Source of the DNA: Marinobacter panjinensis
GTDB lineage: Bacteria; Pseudomonadota; Gammaproteobacteria; Pseudomonadales; Oleiphilaceae
Reading direction: 5' to 3'
Assembly: GCF_005298175.1 (NCBI RefSeq)
Contig: NZ_SZYH01000003.1
Coordinates: 62,001 to 126,000, forward strand
Length of the DNA stretch: 64,000 nt
The first letter of the stretch is position 1. Every line of letters starts with the position of its first letter. A program made the position numbers and the translations under genes. A model generated the notes under the pieces. The model was not told the origin of the DNA, ran no database searches, and saw nothing but the letters and a program-made list of their open reading frames with translations. This document shows, one piece after another, positions 47,906-56,989 of the stretch.

Positions 47906-48814
47906 ATGGCCCTTTCCAAAGCAACGTTTCTGATCACTGCTCTCCGGCTTGCCGGCAAACTGCCTCTGAGAGGCGCACAGCTTATTGGCCGCTTTCTGGG
48001 CATGATCAGTTGGATGTTCAAAACCCAGTCGCGCAAAACCACTGACATCAACCTGAAAATCTGCTTCCCGGAACTGACGGAAGAGCAGCATCATCGCATG
48101 ATCCGCTCCAGCCTGCGTCATACCGGCCAGACCATAATGGAGATCCCGCTGATGTGGGAATGGCCGGTAGAGCGCTGTCTGGAACTGATCCGGGAGATCG
48201 AGGGTGAGGAACTGCTCGCCGAGGCAAAGAAAGACGGCCGTGGCCTGCTGCTGTTGGCGCCGCACCTTGGCAACTGGGAACTCACTGGCCTGTATTTTTC
48301 ATCCCGTTACCGCATGGCTGCCCTATACAGCCCGCCGCACATCAGGGAGTTTGAAGATTACATGATCCGCGTTCGCGGCCGCATGGGCTCGGAGCTGGTT
48401 CGGGGCGACCGCCGCGGGCTGGCAAGGCTGATCACTCTGCTGCGGGAAGGCGAGGTTGCCGGCATACTCCCGGACCAGAGTCCACGGGGCAAAGGCAACG
48501 CCTACGCGCCTTTCTTCGGCATGGACGTGCGCACCATGACCCTGGTATCGAAGCTCCTGCAAAAATCCGGCGCCAAGCCACTGATGACTTATTCTGAGCG
48601 ACTGAAAGATGGACAGGGTTTCCGCCTGGTGATTCGCGAATGCGAACCGGGTATCGACGACCCCGATCCGATCATCGCCACCGCCGCCCTGAACAAATCC
48701 ATCGAAAAGGTAGTGCGGGAGGTGCCGGAACAATACCAGTGGGAATACAAACGTTTCCGCCATCGTCCCACGGGCATGCCCCACCCTTACAAACCCGGCC
48801 GGGTGTGTAAGTAA
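47906..48814 (+). CDS. LpxL-like lysophospholipid/lipid A acyltransferase
   Basis: Second LpxL-family acyltransferase in the locus (302 residues from the ATG at 47906). It has a membrane segment (ATFLITALRLAGKLPL), the RKTTDINLKICFPEL motif, the catalytic HX4E motif HLGNWE, and GILPDQSPRGKGNAYAPFFG. It is about 30% identical by eye to the 42430 gene over matching segments. A frame running back to 47621 overlaps the yrbL-like gene and is not protein-like. It could add a second acyl chain to lipid A. Confidence 0.92.
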   Translation: MALSKATFLITALRLAGKLPLRGAQLIGRFLGMISWMFKTQSRKTTDINLKICFPELTEEQHHRMIRSSLRHTGQTIMEIPLMWEWPVERCLELIREIEGEELLAEAKKDGRGLLLLAPHLGNWELTGLYFSSRYRMAALYSPPHIREFEDYMIRVRGRMGSELVRGDRRGLARLITLLREGEVAGILPDQSPRGKGNAYAPFFGMDVRTMTLVSKLLQKSGAKPLMTYSERLKDGQGFRLVIRECEPGIDDPDPIIATAALNKSIEKVVREVPEQYQWEYKRFRHRPTGMPHPYKPGRVCK

Positions 48815-48921
48815 ATCCCGCGGTTACAGCCGGTGCCCGCCGCGGCCTAAAACTGTATAATCCGCGTACCGAATCAGTCTGACGACTGTCTGTTTTCCCT
48901 TAGAAAGGCCGAGCCGGAGTC

Positions 48922-49752
48922 ATGTCCCCAGAACGCATTGGTGTTGTCATCACCACCTACAATTCCCCCTTATGGCTGAGCAAGGTGCTGACGGGCTATG
49001 AAAACCAGACCCGGAAAGACTTCCGGGTTATCATCGCAGACGATGGCTCCACCGACGAAACCCGGGCCCTGATTGACCGGTTCCGCGAGCATGGCATCCT
49101 GCAGATCGACCATGTCTGGCACGAAGACGACGGCTTTCGCAAATGCCAGATCCTCAACAAGGCGATCAGCGAAACCGACTGCGACTACCTGATCTTTACC
49201 GATGGTGACTGCATCCCGGAACCGACCTTTATCGAAACCCATCAACGGCTGGCCGAACCGGGGCACTTCCTGTCAGGGGGCTACATCAAGCTCACCATGC
49301 CCGTGTCTGAGGCCATTTCAGACGAGGATATCCGCAGCGGCGTTATTTTCGATCCGCAGTGGTTGGTCAGCAAGGGCCAGCCGAAGAACCACAAGCTCTG
49401 GAAACTGTCCCGTTCGTCGCTGAAAAAGAAACTGTTGAACGCCATCACCCCGGCTGCCTCCAGCTGGAATGGCATGAACAGTTCCACCTGGACCAAAGAC
49501 CTTATTGCAGTCAACGGCTTTAATGAGGACATGCAGTACGGTGGCCTGGACAGGGAGCTGGGTGAGCGCCTGTGGAACTACGGCCACAAGTCAAAACAGA
49601 TCCGCTACAGCACCGTGTGTCTGCACCTCGACCATGCCCGCGGTTACTCCAAGCCAGAAATCTGGGCGAAGAACCGGGCTATCCGCAAGGCGGTAAAGGA
49701 CGACCGAACGTTCTGGGCAGTGAACGGCATTGAGAAGAATCCAGCCCCATGA
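48922..49752 (+). CDS. Glycosyltransferase family 2 protein
   Basis: GT-A glycosyltransferase of 276 residues. It has the N-terminal GT2 core GVVITTYNSPLWLSKVL and IIADDGSTDET, a DXD-type IFTDGDCIPE motif, and a C-terminal galactosyltransferase-like acceptor segment (GFNEDMQYGGLDRELGERLWNYG). A TATAAT box at 48856-48861 may be its -10 element, though I saw no clear -35. AAAGG lies upstream of the ATG. It starts a row of overlapping genes that leads into the phosphonate genes. Confidence 0.92.
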   Translation: MSPERIGVVITTYNSPLWLSKVLTGYENQTRKDFRVIIADDGSTDETRALIDRFREHGILQIDHVWHEDDGFRKCQILNKAISETDCDYLIFTDGDCIPEPTFIETHQRLAEPGHFLSGGYIKLTMPVSEAISDEDIRSGVIFDPQWLVSKGQPKNHKLWKLSRSSLKKKLLNAITPAASSWNGMNSSTWTKDLIAVNGFNEDMQYGGLDRELGERLWNYGHKSKQIRYSTVCLHLDHARGYSKPEIWAKNRAIRKAVKDDRTFWAVNGIEKNPAP

Positions 49753-50909
49753 GAACCCTCGTCGTCATTCATAGCCTCAAGATGGGTGGCATGGAGCGTG
49801 TTGCCGTTAATCTGGCCGATGCCTTTGCCGATGAGGGCCATGAAAGCCACCTGCTGGCCTGCCGTAATCATCCCAACGACCTCAGCCCCGCCAACCCGGC
49901 TGTGCACTTGCATCATTTCGACCAGTTTCAGGCGCTGATGAAGTCGGTTATAGGCATTCCCGTATTCTTGTTCTCCCGCCTGTTGCTGGGCGTTTTGTTG
50001 CCCAAATCCCACTTCATGTGGGTGGGCTGGCTCAGTGGCTGGCTACTTGAACGTCATATCCAGAAACTGGAACGGCAGTACGGCCATTTTGATCGCATCG
50101 TGTTTCGCGGGCTCGGCACGTTCAAGTATTTCTGGTCATTCCGGGATGACCGCAATGTGTACGTTCTTGAAAACGTTATCCATTACGACCGTCCGCTGTG
50201 GCAAAAAAAGCTGGAATGGAAACTGGTGTTTCACAACCGGCATCTGGCCTGCGTCTCATCCGGTGTTCTGGAGTCTGCGAAAGAAGCATTCACCAAAGGT
50301 GAGATTGAACCGAAGAGTCTGAGGGTGATTACCAACCCATGCCCGGTGGAACAGATCAGTGCCCTGGCTAAGAAGTATGACCCTGAAATACCTGATGAAC
50401 CTTACATCCTCAATGTCGCCCGCCTGGTTCCTCAGAAAGGGCACGAACTACTTCTGGAGGCTTACCGGAAATCCGGAGTCGGCCATAAGCTCGTGATCGT
50501 TGGCGAAGGCCCGCTGAGGAACAAGCTGGAAGAAAAAGCAAAAACCCTAGGCATTGCCGACCGTGTGTTCTTTGCTGGCAAGCGCAAGAACCCCTACCCA
50601 TGGATGAAACAGGCAGACCTGTTTGTTCTGGCTTCAGAGTATGAAGGGCTCGGCATTGTGCTGACGGAAGCGCTGGCATGTGATACTCCGATTCTGTCCG
50701 TGGACAGCCGCGGCGGTGTGCGGGATGTGTTCCGGGGAGAGCTGGAAGGCTTCCTGACACCTCGCACGGTAGATGGGTTGGCTGAAGCTCTGGCCTCTGT
50801 GGTCAAGCGCTTACCGGTGACTGTGAAACCGGAGTGGCTGGAACCTTTCAGAAACGAGGTCGTGGTTGATGCCTTTCTGAAAACCGCAAACAAGGAGAGC
50901 CGCGAGTGA
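49749..50909 (+). CDS. Glycosyltransferase, GT4-like
   Basis: The 386-residue product starts at an ATG overlapping the previous stop (ATGA). It has the acceptor loop SLKMGGMERVAVNLADAF, NVARLVPQKGHELLLEAYRKSG, and the donor site ASEYEGLGIVLTEALACDTPILSVDSRGGV. It is typical of GT4 enzymes of LPS core or O-antigen assembly. The next gene overlaps its stop by four bases, so it is part of the same operon as the sulfotransferase-like and phosphonate genes. Confidence 0.93.
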   Translation: MRTLVVIHSLKMGGMERVAVNLADAFADEGHESHLLACRNHPNDLSPANPAVHLHHFDQFQALMKSVIGIPVFLFSRLLLGVLLPKSHFMWVGWLSGWLLERHIQKLERQYGHFDRIVFRGLGTFKYFWSFRDDRNVYVLENVIHYDRPLWQKKLEWKLVFHNRHLACVSSGVLESAKEAFTKGEIEPKSLRVITNPCPVEQISALAKKYDPEIPDEPYILNVARLVPQKGHELLLEAYRKSGVGHKLVIVGEGPLRNKLEEKAKTLGIADRVFFAGKRKNPYPWMKQADLFVLASEYEGLGIVLTEALACDTPILSVDSRGGVRDVFRGELEGFLTPRTVDGLAEALASVVKRLPVTVKPEWLEPFRNEVVVDAFLKTANKESRE

Positions 50910-51829
50910 ACACCCCCTCCCCCAAAACCAATATTCTCGTAGTCGGCATTTACTGGTCGGGGTCCGGGGCGGTCGTGGATTACCTCAAAGGCCATCCCCA
51001 GTGCTTCACGCCCAGTGGCGAATTTACCGATATAAAGCGTGAAGGACGGGTTATCAGCGCCGTAACCGCCACGTCTGCTGCCAGGGCCCGGCATTTTATT
51101 CGGCTGATGTGGCTGGAAACCGTGATTGGTAAACTCCCACCCGCTTTCGCTCAGCGGCTGGCAGGCAAAAAGCAGGAAGACCTGCCACTGAAGAAGCAGT
51201 GGCGCCACATCCAGCTCAAACTGAAGGCACTCCAGCGCTGCCGCAACCATATCCGCAACGGTGGTGATCATGCAGACACGACCCCCTGGTGCCAGTGGAT
51301 CAGGGAAATGGGCGATGTCTATGCTCCGGACAGGCACGCTGTAGTGTGGAATCAGCCCCTATGGGTCGGCAGCCATGAGCAGATTGCTCTCGATATCTTC
51401 AAACCCTGCAAACTGATTGTTGTGCATCGGGACCCGGAAGACCAATTTGCGGAAGTAGAACGTCAGGGCAAACTGGGCAAAGCGAAGTCCGACCCGGCAT
51501 TCTCAGGAGACAGATCCGACCCTGTCGCATTTGTACTGGATGGCATTACCCGCAAGCTGGAGAGCCTCGTTTTACTGAAAAACTCCCTGCCGGCAAGCGA
51601 CATACTGACACTGCCGTTCGAAACCTTCGTCACTGATCATCAGTCGGCCGAAGATCGTGTGTGTGAATTTGCCGGCCTTCAGAAAACCCCGGACTCCGGA
51701 CCGTATTTTCATCCAGAGCAATCTTGCAAGAACGTCGGTATCGGACAAACCGGTCACATACAATCTATGCTATCGCCCTATCGGGAAAAAATTCAGCGAA
51801 TGGCTGAACTCAGAAAACAACTGGATTAA
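50906..51829 (+). CDS. Sulfotransferase-fold protein
   Basis: The 307-residue product has the sulfotransferase P-loop-like 5'-PSB motif (GIYWSGSGAVVDYL, 14-27) and a 3'-PSB-type motif (VVHRDPEDQF, R175, D176), followed by helices such as LPFETFVTD. These bind PAPS in true sulfotransferases. It starts at a GTG in a GTGA overlap with the preceding glycosyltransferase and lies 37 bases before the PEP mutase gene. It may sulfate a glycan, or it may have been recruited for another transfer in the phosphonate pathway; PAPS use is not proven. Confidence 0.8.
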   Translation: MNTPSPKTNILVVGIYWSGSGAVVDYLKGHPQCFTPSGEFTDIKREGRVISAVTATSAARARHFIRLMWLETVIGKLPPAFAQRLAGKKQEDLPLKKQWRHIQLKLKALQRCRNHIRNGGDHADTTPWCQWIREMGDVYAPDRHAVVWNQPLWVGSHEQIALDIFKPCKLIVVHRDPEDQFAEVERQGKLGKAKSDPAFSGDRSDPVAFVLDGITRKLESLVLLKNSLPASDILTLPFETFVTDHQSAEDRVCEFAGLQKTPDSGPYFHPEQSCKNVGIGQTGHIQSMLSPYREKIQRMAELRKQLD

Positions 51830-51866
51830 AGGTCAGCCCCGACACATGCATTCAAAAAGGTCAGAT

Positions 51867-53165
51867 ATGAAAACAGTATACGTAGGCATGAGCGCAGATC
51901 TCGTTCACCCGGGCCATCTTAATGTGCTCATGAAAGCCCAGGAACTGGGAGAAGTCACAGTAGGTCTGCTTACCGACGAGGCGATTGCCAGCTACAAGCG
52001 CGTACCGTTTATGGAATTCGAGCAACGCCAGCAGGTGATCGAGAACATCAAGGGTGTTTCAAAGGTCATTCCTCAAACCACACTGGACTACGTGCCCAAC
52101 CTGGAAGCCATGAAGCCTGACTATGTGGTACACGGCGATGACTGGAAAAACGGCGTGCAGAGGCAAACCCGCCAGCGCGTCATCGATACCCTCGCCCAGT
52201 GGGGTGGCGAACTGGTGGAGGTGCCCTATACCAAAGGCATTTCATCCACCCAGCTGAACAAGGCTCTGAAGGAAATCGGCACCACTCCGGAGCTGCGGCT
52301 CAAATCACTGCGCAGGATGCTCAAAGTCAAACCACTGCTGCGTTTCCTCGATATTCACAATGCCCTGAGTGGACTGATCATCGAGAACACCACCATTGAT
52401 ACCCCCGACGGCAAGCGGGAGTTCGATGGTATGTGGGGCAGCAGCCTGACCGACTCCACCGCCAAGGGCAAACCGGATATCGAAGCCGTCGATGTCTCCG
52501 CCCGCATGACGACACTGAATGAAGTACTGGAAGTCACCACCAAGCCCATTATCTACGATGCCGACACCGGGGGGCAGACCGAGCACTTCAAGTTCACTGT
52601 GAAGACCCTGGAAAGGCATGGCGTTTCTGCCGCCATCATTGAAGACAAAACCGGCCTCAAGAAGAACTCGCTGTTTGGTAACGATGTGGCGCAGACCCAG
52701 GACACCATTGAAGGCTTCTGCCACAAGATTCGGGAGGGCAAGAAGGCCCAGACCACCGATGATTTCATGATCATTGCCAGAATCGAGAGTCTCATCCTGG
52801 AGAAAGGGGTCGACGACGCCTTCACCCGCGCCAAAGCCTACCTGGAGGCCGGCGCTGATGGCATCATGATCCATAGCCGCCAGAAGGACCCGGCGGAAAT
52901 CTTCGAATTCTGCCGGCTTTATAACACCCTGGATGATCGCAAACCCTTGGTGGCCGTGCCCTCCAGCTATAACACCGTAACCGAGGAAGAGCTCCAGGAG
53001 CACGGCGTAAACGTGGTTATCTACGCCAATCAGCTCTTGCGAAGTGCCTATCCCGCTATGATGAAAACTGCCAAGTCTATTCTGGAGCACCACCGTTCTG
53101 CCGAATGCGATGCGGATATGCTGCCCATCAAGGACATTCTTGAACTGATTCCGGGCACTCGTTAA
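51867..53165 (+). CDS. aepX: Cytidylyltransferase-phosphoenolpyruvate mutase fusion
   Basis: The 432-residue product joins two enzymes. Residues 1-140 form a nucleotidyltransferase domain with the HxGH signature (H14-PGH17) and GISST, as in CTP-dependent cytidylyltransferases. Residues about 145-430 form PEP mutase, which makes the C-P bond of phosphonopyruvate: D231 and D233 in YDADTGG, and the diagnostic motif EDKTGLKKNS (E259-S268). That motif separates PEP mutase from isocitrate lyase-like relatives. The ATG at 51867 is preceded by AAAAAGG; the longer frame to 51657 overlaps the previous gene. The cytidylyltransferase half suggests activation of a phosphonate as a CMP conjugate. Confidence 0.95.
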   Translation: MKTVYVGMSADLVHPGHLNVLMKAQELGEVTVGLLTDEAIASYKRVPFMEFEQRQQVIENIKGVSKVIPQTTLDYVPNLEAMKPDYVVHGDDWKNGVQRQTRQRVIDTLAQWGGELVEVPYTKGISSTQLNKALKEIGTTPELRLKSLRRMLKVKPLLRFLDIHNALSGLIIENTTIDTPDGKREFDGMWGSSLTDSTAKGKPDIEAVDVSARMTTLNEVLEVTTKPIIYDADTGGQTEHFKFTVKTLERHGVSAAIIEDKTGLKKNSLFGNDVAQTQDTIEGFCHKIREGKKAQTTDDFMIIARIESLILEKGVDDAFTRAKAYLEAGADGIMIHSRQKDPAEIFEFCRLYNTLDDRKPLVAVPSSYNTVTEEELQEHGVNVVIYANQLLRSAYPAMMKTAKSILEHHRSAECDADMLPIKDILELIPGTR

Positions 53166-53174
53166 GGAGACTCC

Positions 53175-54293
53175 ATGCTGGCACCTGATCATTTTTTCGA
53201 AGCCCTGAAGCAGGGAGGCATCGGCCTGTTCGCGGGTGTACCCGACTCGCTGCTTGCCAACCTGTGCGCCTACATCGATGACCATAGCAGCCCCAAAGAA
53301 CACATCATCACAGCGAATGAGGGCAACGCGGTTGCCCTTGTTTCCGGCTATCACCTGACAACCGGCGGGTATGGCTGTGTCTACCTGCAGAACTCCGGAT
53401 TGGGTAATACCATTAACCCGTTAACGTCGATTGCAGATCCCGAGGTATACCGGATCCCCATGCTCATGATCGTTGGGTGGCGTGGTGAGCCGGGTGTGAA
53501 AGATGAGCCCCAGCATATAAAACAGGGAAGGATCACCCCTGCGCAGCTGGAGTTGCTTGAAATCCCCTACTGGATTGTTGATGCCGACTCGGATCAGGAC
53601 GCCCTGCTCAAAGACGCCCTGGACACCATGCGCAGCACAAACGCGCCGGTTGCCCTGCTGGTCAGGAAAAACACCTTTTCAAGCTACAAAACCCGTCGCC
53701 AGCCCGTCATGCCCTCAACGCTCAAGAGAGAGGATGCTCTCAGGGAACTGCTCGCGCTGGCCGGTGACAGCCTGGTTGTTTCGACAACCGGAAAAACCTC
53801 CCGGGAGGTTTTCGAGCTGCGGGTAGAAACGAGTCAGCCACAACGGGATTTTCTGACCGTTGGCGGCATGGGTCACACCGCATCCATTGCTCTCGGCGCA
53901 GCCCTGGGCAACCCGGAGCGCCAGGTGGTTTGCATAGACGGGGACGGATCCGTACTCATGCACATGGGCGCCCTGCCGATTATTGGAGATGTTGCACCCG
54001 CCAACCTCGTTCACGTATTGCTGAACAATGCCGCCCATGAATCCGTCGGCGGGCAACCCACCGTAGGTGACTCAACGGATTTTGGTGCCATTGCCCGGGC
54101 CAGCGGGTACCGGGACTACCGGGTGGCGGATAGCCTCGAAGCGATCCGTGCCGAGTGGGACGGTATACGGAATGTGGTCGGCCCCGTTATGCTGGAAATT
54201 CGCATCACGACCGGCTCAAGAGACGATCTCGGACGGCCAACCAGCACTCCGGTGCAGAACAAGGAAGCCTTCATGCAGGCTGCCAGAGACTGA
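53175..54293 (+). CDS. aepY: Phosphonopyruvate decarboxylase
   Basis: ThDP-dependent enzyme that decarboxylates phosphonopyruvate to phosphonoacetaldehyde and so pulls the unfavourable PEP mutase reaction forward. The 372-residue product has the N-terminal PYR domain with a conserved Glu in TANEGNAVAL, and the ThDP motif IDGDGS (G256-D257-G258) followed about 26 residues later by LLNNAAHE. AAGGAG precedes the ATG, 9 bases after the PEP mutase stop. Length and motifs fit Ppd/AepY, and adjacency to PEP mutase makes the assignment secure. Confidence 0.95.
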   Translation: MLAPDHFFEALKQGGIGLFAGVPDSLLANLCAYIDDHSSPKEHIITANEGNAVALVSGYHLTTGGYGCVYLQNSGLGNTINPLTSIADPEVYRIPMLMIVGWRGEPGVKDEPQHIKQGRITPAQLELLEIPYWIVDADSDQDALLKDALDTMRSTNAPVALLVRKNTFSSYKTRRQPVMPSTLKREDALRELLALAGDSLVVSTTGKTSREVFELRVETSQPQRDFLTVGGMGHTASIALGAALGNPERQVVCIDGDGSVLMHMGALPIIGDVAPANLVHVLLNNAAHESVGGQPTVGDSTDFGAIARASGYRDYRVADSLEAIRAEWDGIRNVVGPVMLEIRITTGSRDDLGRPTSTPVQNKEAFMQAARD

Positions 54294-54305
54294 GGAAACG
54301 CCACC

Positions 54306-55397
54306 ATGACCCATTGGAGCCATTACAACCCGGTGACTATTCATGCCGGTCCCGGAGCCTTCGACAAACTCGGAGATCTGGCCAGTGCGGGACAATGGTT
54401 ACTGGTGACCACGGCGGGCTTTACCCGCCGCGGGGTTACTGATCGGGTCCGGGCCCTGGTGGGTACCGACCGGCTCAGTGTATTCGATGAAGTCACTCCC
54501 AATCCGGACCTGGATCACCTCGATTCAGTGGCGGCTTCGCTCAAAGCAACGCCACTCGACGGGATCATCGCCCTTGGGGGTGGCAGCGCAATCGATGCAG
54601 CCAAAGTACTCGCCGTTATACTGAAAAGCGACATCGATGCACCGCTCGACCATATCCTGCGCGGAAACAAGGCCCAGGCATGGACAGACAAGCTGCCTCT
54701 GATCGCAGTTCCCACAACCGCTGGCACTGGCGCAGAAGTGACCCCTTTTGCCACCGTCTGGGACCATACGGCTAATAAAAAGTACTCAGTTACTGGCGAC
54801 CGGACTTTTCCCGATTACGCCATCCTGGATCCACAGCTAACGCTCTCGCTGCCGGAAGATGAAACGCTTTACACAGCGCTGGATACCATATCGCATGCTC
54901 TGGAATCCCTGTGGAACAAAAACAGGACAGTGATCAGCGAAACCTATGCCTTGCGAGCTCTGGCGCTGGCAAACGACGCCCTTCCCGCTCTTCTCGCTAC
55001 CCCGGACAACCTTGACCAGCGCGAACGGATGCAGCAGGCCAGCATGCTGGCAGGGCTAGCCATCTGCACCACACGAACAGCTATCGCCCATGCTATTTCG
55101 TACCCCATGACGTTGCATTATGGGATACCTCATGGGCTCGCATGCAGTTTCACTTTGCCCGGAATACTGCAACGCTATATCCCGACACTTCAAGAGGGGC
55201 CAGAGCGGCAGGCAATGGAGATGACGCTGAGGACACTGGAGTCGGCCGATCTCATGCAGAGGGTCTCAAAGTATCTCGGTGGAGATGACCCCTCCCAATA
55301 CCTCGGCGAAATGTTCCAGCCGGACAGGGCGGGAAATTTCAGCAGACCCATTGATCAGGATATTCTTCGGGACTTGTTGAGTAATACGCCATACTAG
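54306..55397 (+). CDS. Iron-containing alcohol dehydrogenase (likely phosphonoacetaldehyde reductase)
   Basis: Group III metal-dependent dehydrogenase of 363 residues. It has the NAD(P) motif GGGSAIDAAKVL, TTAGTGAEVTPFATVWD, and the metal-ligand region DTISHALES with a late His in LHYGIPHGLACS. The gene lies 12 bases after the decarboxylase gene. In this position it most likely reduces phosphonoacetaldehyde to 2-hydroxyethylphosphonate, as PhpC-type enzymes do. No PhnW-type aminotransferase is present in the window, so the aminated product (AEP) is less likely. Confidence 0.9.
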   Translation: MTHWSHYNPVTIHAGPGAFDKLGDLASAGQWLLVTTAGFTRRGVTDRVRALVGTDRLSVFDEVTPNPDLDHLDSVAASLKATPLDGIIALGGGSAIDAAKVLAVILKSDIDAPLDHILRGNKAQAWTDKLPLIAVPTTAGTGAEVTPFATVWDHTANKKYSVTGDRTFPDYAILDPQLTLSLPEDETLYTALDTISHALESLWNKNRTVISETYALRALALANDALPALLATPDNLDQRERMQQASMLAGLAICTTRTAIAHAISYPMTLHYGIPHGLACSFTLPGILQRYIPTLQEGPERQAMEMTLRTLESADLMQRVSKYLGGDDPSQYLGEMFQPDRAGNFSRPIDQDILRDLLSNTPY

Positions 55398-55564
55398 CTA
55401 GCACTTCAGGAAATACTATCAGCGCTAGTTACCGAGTATTTTCGCCCGGAAGGTCTGTTGGCCAGAGCCACTGCACGAAACGCCTGCAGTGCCTGGAGGG
55501 CAACCTCCCCTGCTCCGGTAATTACTATCTCGAACGCGTTTCGGAACCGTTTCGGAATCTCCGG

Positions 55565-56863
55565 ATGAGCAGAATTGATGTAACAAAGGTACCAGTTTTG
55601 ACCAGTAAGCCAACCAAGCAGCTTTCCAGCATTGATGATCCAGGCAGCGCCTTTTTACCACTAACGCTTTTCCGAAGCTGGGCGTTTCTCTCTTTCGCTT
55701 TGATGTTTTCTATTCTCCTGTGGCACCCCTCCCGTTCTGCAGCCATGAATATCATGGACGCAGTATTTTTTCTGCCCGCACTGCTGCTTTCCCCAATCTG
55801 GATATTCCGAAACGGACATCAATTGAAGCCAATTCTCTGGCCCGCCCTGCCTCTACTTCTGTATGTGGCTTATGCATTGATATCTATTACCTGGTCAGAA
55901 ACACCAAATGCTTCCCGGGCCGTGAGAATGGCAGCACAACTGCTCGCACTTTTTCTGTTTTTCGCCTATTTGTGGCAATCAGAACAACACCGATTGGTTG
56001 AGTCCTTGATCTGGGTGGGAGTATCGGTCACCGCATTGGTTTGCCTCTGGCATTTGGCCGGATTTTATGGCTTTTCCGGCGCTTCCCTTGGGCAGAGGAT
56101 GTACTCCGGGAGCAACGAGGCTTTGTTGGCAATGGGCATTAAGCCAATGAATACTCTTCATGCGACACTGGTTGTAGCACCGCAGCTAGCTATGACCGGT
56201 GCCCTGATGCATAAAGTACCTACAGCCGGATGGCGAATACTGGGTGCGGCCATTATGATAGTTTTTCTGGCGTACCTGATTGTTCTGGAACAGCGGACCG
56301 GCCTGGTTGCTCTGGCTGTTATGGTGATCGCGTCTGTTATCCTGGTAGGCGGCCGTTTATGGATGATTTTGGCGGGGTTACTGCTTACCGGCGGTATCGC
56401 TATATTGCTTCTGGCTCCTGAGATCTATACCAGCCGTGGCCTCTCCTGGCGGCCAGAAATCTGGTGGTCATCGCTGCACCGAACACTGGAAACGGCTCCC
56501 TGGCTTGGCCATGGGCTTTCATACACCATGTCACCCGTGATGGTCCCCGATCCTGATGGTGACGGTTTTGTCAGTTTTGTGCATCCGCATAATATGGCGT
56601 TATCAGTGTTCCATTATTTAGGAGCCATTGGGCTAATACTATGGGTGCTGCTATGGGCCCCTGTTCTGGGTCTGCGATTGGCTGCTAAGGATCGGCCTCG
56701 CACGTTCTGGATGACATTGCCACTCATAACTGGGCAGGTGGCATTGGTTTTTGATGGCGGCTATGCTTTTGCGGCATTTGATTACGAATGGTTCTGTTTT
56801 TGGTTTCCGACGGTTCTGTTGCTGAGCAGTGTCGCATCGGAAGAAAAAACGGAACGCAGTTAG
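55565..56863 (+). CDS. O-antigen ligase family protein (WaaL/Wzy-like)
   Basis: Polytopic inner-membrane protein of 432 residues with about ten hydrophobic segments. It has a large periplasmic loop (about 285-345) with conserved motifs: EQRTGLVALAVM (the Arg-x-x-Gly), and HPHNMALSVFHYLG near the C-terminal side. The layout fits the Wzy_C/WaaL superfamily, which joins O-antigen to lipid A-core or polymerises O-units. GGAA lies 7 bases before the ATG. Ligase and polymerase cannot be told apart from sequence alone. Codon use appears more A+T rich than the phosphonate genes before it. Confidence 0.88.
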   Translation: MSRIDVTKVPVLTSKPTKQLSSIDDPGSAFLPLTLFRSWAFLSFALMFSILLWHPSRSAAMNIMDAVFFLPALLLSPIWIFRNGHQLKPILWPALPLLLYVAYALISITWSETPNASRAVRMAAQLLALFLFFAYLWQSEQHRLVESLIWVGVSVTALVCLWHLAGFYGFSGASLGQRMYSGSNEALLAMGIKPMNTLHATLVVAPQLAMTGALMHKVPTAGWRILGAAIMIVFLAYLIVLEQRTGLVALAVMVIASVILVGGRLWMILAGLLLTGGIAILLLAPEIYTSRGLSWRPEIWWSSLHRTLETAPWLGHGLSYTMSPVMVPDPDGDGFVSFVHPHNMALSVFHYLGAIGLILWVLLWAPVLGLRLAAKDRPRTFWMTLPLITGQVALVFDGGYAFAAFDYEWFCFWFPTVLLLSSVASEEKTERS

Positions 56864-56989
56864 GATCGCCTAATCTCCCCAACATTAAAATGTTCGCAGC
56901 CTCCTCACGACTGCTGACACGCCGAATAAATGGTAGACTCTATCCGCCGCAGGTTTGAATCTACCATCAAAGGATTGAGCGCAATCCCT

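Noticed and set aside
51867..53165. PEP mutase domain as a methylisocitrate/isocitrate lyase relative or a phosphonate-breakdown enzyme
   Set aside because: The EDKTGLKKNS motif and the decarboxylase next door are specific for C-P bond formation.
52305..53354. Open frame of 349 codons on the minus strand
   Set aside because: Antisense to the PEP mutase gene, which is fully supported by motifs.
56914..56939. CTGACA and TAGACT as a promoter for the GT2 gene at 56990
   Set aside because: The spacing is only 14 bases, too short for sigma-70; it may be chance.
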